A DNA stretch of 5,841 bases. It comes from Gammaproteobacteria bacterium (GTDB lineage: Bacteria > Pseudomonadota > Gammaproteobacteria > QOAV01). Shown here piece by piece: positions 5,201 to 5,841 of the stretch; within the stretch, counting starts at the first letter, position 1, and each line of letters opens with the position of its first letter. The notes under the pieces were generated by a model, which made no database searches, was not told where the DNA came from, and saw only the letters and a program-made list of their open reading frames with translations. The stretch spans positions 1 through 5,841 of the forward strand of contig JALXFQ010000213.1 of NCBI GenBank assembly GCA_027067235.1. The letters run 5' to 3'. Both the position numbers and the translations under genes were made by a program.

Positions 5201-5841
5201 AGCTCTATGCCGATGCATTGGCTATGCTGGACAAAATCGTCAAAGAAAAATGGCTGAGCGCCAAAGCCGTGGTTGCTTTCTACCCGGCCAACGCCGTGGG
5301 TGACGACGTGGAAGTCTATACCGACGATACGCGAGAGCAAGTGCTTACTACCTTCCACTTTCTGCGCAAACAGGGCAAGCAGCCAAAAGGCAAATACAAC
5401 GAAAGCCTGGCCGACTACATCGCGCCGAAGGAAACCGGCGTCGCCGACTACATCGGCGGATTCGCCGCCACCGCCGGCATCGGCATCGACGAAAAAGTCG
5501 CCGAATTCGAAGCCGACCACGACGACTACAACGCGCTGATGCTGAAAGCCCTGGCCGACCGCCTTGCCGAAGCCCTCACCGAATGGCTGCACCAGAAAGT
5601 TCGCACCAAACTCTGGGGCTACGCACCCGATGAACAACTGGACAACGACGACCTCATCGCCGAAAAATACCAGGGCATCCGCCCCGCCATGGGCTACCCC
5701 GCCAGCCCCGACCACACCGAAAAAGACCTGCTGTGGGAATGGCTCGACGCCGAGAAAAACACCGGCATCTGGCTCACCGAATCCAAAGCCATGGTCCCCA
5801 CCGCCGCCGTCTCCGGCCTCTACTTCGCCCACCCCGACCCA
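2275..5841 (+). CDS. metH: Cobalamin-dependent methionine synthase MetH, C-terminus cut by window edge
   Basis: Transfers a methyl group from 5-methyltetrahydrofolate through cob(I)alamin to homocysteine, giving methionine and tetrahydrofolate in the cytoplasm. The 1189 visible codons follow E. coli MetH (1227 residues) domain by domain. The homocysteine domain (about 1-325) has zinc ligands Cys246, Cys309 and Cys310 (E. coli 247, 310, 311). The folate domain (about 355-617) begins near VNIGERANITGS. The helical cap (about 645-740) has Phe706 and Leu713, equivalent to the residues covering the corrin (708, 715). The B12 domain (about 745-880) has DVHDIG with Asp757, the cobalt ligand His759, and Ser804 and Ser810, all at E. 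coli numbering. The reactivation domain (from about 900) has the S-adenosylmethionine contacts Asp947, Glu1099, Arg1136 and Tyr1141 (E. coli 946, 1097, 1134, 1139). The frame is unbroken and all key residues are present, so the enzyme should be active. About 40 residues remain beyond the edge. The ATG at 2275 places the conserved ERILILDGAMGTMIQ at the usual distance, though no strong ribosome site precedes it. Confidence 0.98.
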   Translation, partial: MPDKRTKLLKQLLSERILILDGAMGTMIQRHKLQEADYRGERFADWPSDLKGNNDLLVLTQPDIIYGIHKQYLDAGADILETNSFNATRASMADYGMESLAYELNVEAAKLARRAAADASTPDKPRFVAGVLGPTSKTLSISPDVNDPGFRNVTFNELVDDYKSSARGLIEGGADIVLIETIFDTLNAKAAVFAVKQVFSEDKVERPIMISGTITDASGRTLSGQTTEAFYNSLRHAEPVSIGLNCALGPDLLRQYVEELARVSETHVSAHPNAGLPNEFGEYDMTPDEMAGHIREWAESGFLNIVGGCCGSSPDHIRAIAAAAKDCQPRVLPEIKPECRLSGLEPLNIGEDSLFVNIGERANITGSAKFKRLILNGEYEEALDVCRTQVENGAQIVDINMDEGMLDGKAAMTTFLNLCAGEPDIAKVPVMIDSSKWEIIEAGLQCVQGKAVVNSISMKEGMEKFLREARLCRQYGAAVIVMAFDEEGQADTEERKVEICTRAYQVLTEEVGFPPEDIIFDPNIFAIATGIEEHDNYAVDFINATRRIKETLPYAKVSGGVSNVSFSFRGNNPVREAIHSVFLYHAIRAGMDMGIVNAAQLAVYDDLPEELRTIVEDVVLNRYPEAGEKLVDIAPKYKGDGSAGKKEEDPAWREWPVEKRLEHSLVKGITEFIDEDTAEALEKLGRPILVIEGPLMDGMNVVGDLFGSGKMFLPQVVKSARVMKKSVAFLEPYLEAEKADCEVEAAGKILMATVKGDVHDIGKNIVGVVLQCNAYEVVDLGVMVPADKILQTARDENVDIIGLSGLITPSLDEMVHVAKEMKRQGFTIPLMIGGATTSKAHTAVKIEPQYEHGAIYVADASRAVGVASALLSDDQKDDFLRQTREEYDAVRERRKGVNEAKNLVPIADARANRTPIDWKDYQPVKPATLGVTVLDDIDLNEIIPYIDWTFFFHAWQLKGRFPKILDDPEKGVEAKKLYADALAMLDKIVKEKWLSAKAVVAFYPANAVGDDVEVYTDDTREQVLTTFHFLRKQGKQPKGKYNESLADYIAPKETGVADYIGGFAATAGIGIDEKVAEFEADHDDYNALMLKALADRLAEALTEWLHQKVRTKLWGYAPDEQLDNDDLIAEKYQGIRPAMGYPASPDHTEKDLLWEWLDAEKNTGIWLTESKAMVPTAAVSGLYFAHPDP

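Noticed and set aside
4702..5832. Long minus-strand open frame (376 codons) antisense to metH
   Set aside because: It lies wholly within a MetH region with all expected catalytic residues. Its translation is dominated by V, F and G, typical of the antisense reading of C-rich third positions; no ribosome site or family is recognised.

Overview
The window reads as a chromosomal segment of a GC-rich proteobacterium, most likely a gammaproteobacterium. The main support is a cobalamin-dependent methionine synthase that follows the Escherichia coli enzyme closely over its whole visible length, with catalytic residues at the same or nearly the same numbers. There is no sign of a mobile element, CRISPR array, rRNA or tRNA. 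Species cannot be fixed from this sequence alone.

Layout from left to right. Positions 1-695 (minus strand) hold the N-terminal 231 residues of an ATP-dependent 5-oxoprolinase/hydantoinase A-type protein, cut by the left edge. A very strong palindromic terminator (712-740) separates it from a small alanine-rich lipoprotein gene (758-1150, minus) made of 40-residue repeats, with its own sigma70-like promoter at 1191-1219. Next is a short FMN-binding split-barrel protein of the pyridoxamine 5'-phosphate oxidase/HugZ type (1301-1771, minus), with an FNR/ANR-like palindrome (1808-1827) just upstream.

Positions 1838-2165 hold no convincing gene, yet the stretch ends in a clear plus-strand intrinsic terminator (2166-2193). 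It may be an undescribed small RNA, a long leader, or the remnant of a gene. The plus-strand metH begins at 2275 behind an extended -10 promoter and runs off the right edge at 5841, lacking only about 40 C-terminal residues by comparison with E. coli MetH.

The three minus-strand genes and metH diverge from the 1771-2275 interval. 5-Oxoprolinase (glutamate recovery from 5-oxoproline, linked to glutathione turnover) and MetH (homocysteine to methionine) both touch sulfur and amino-acid metabolism, but they are on opposite strands with independent signals, so a shared pathway unit is not shown. No clearly new multi-gene system is visible. The best candidates for something undescribed are the terminator-bounded orphan interval upstream of metH and the 40-residue-repeat lipoprotein.
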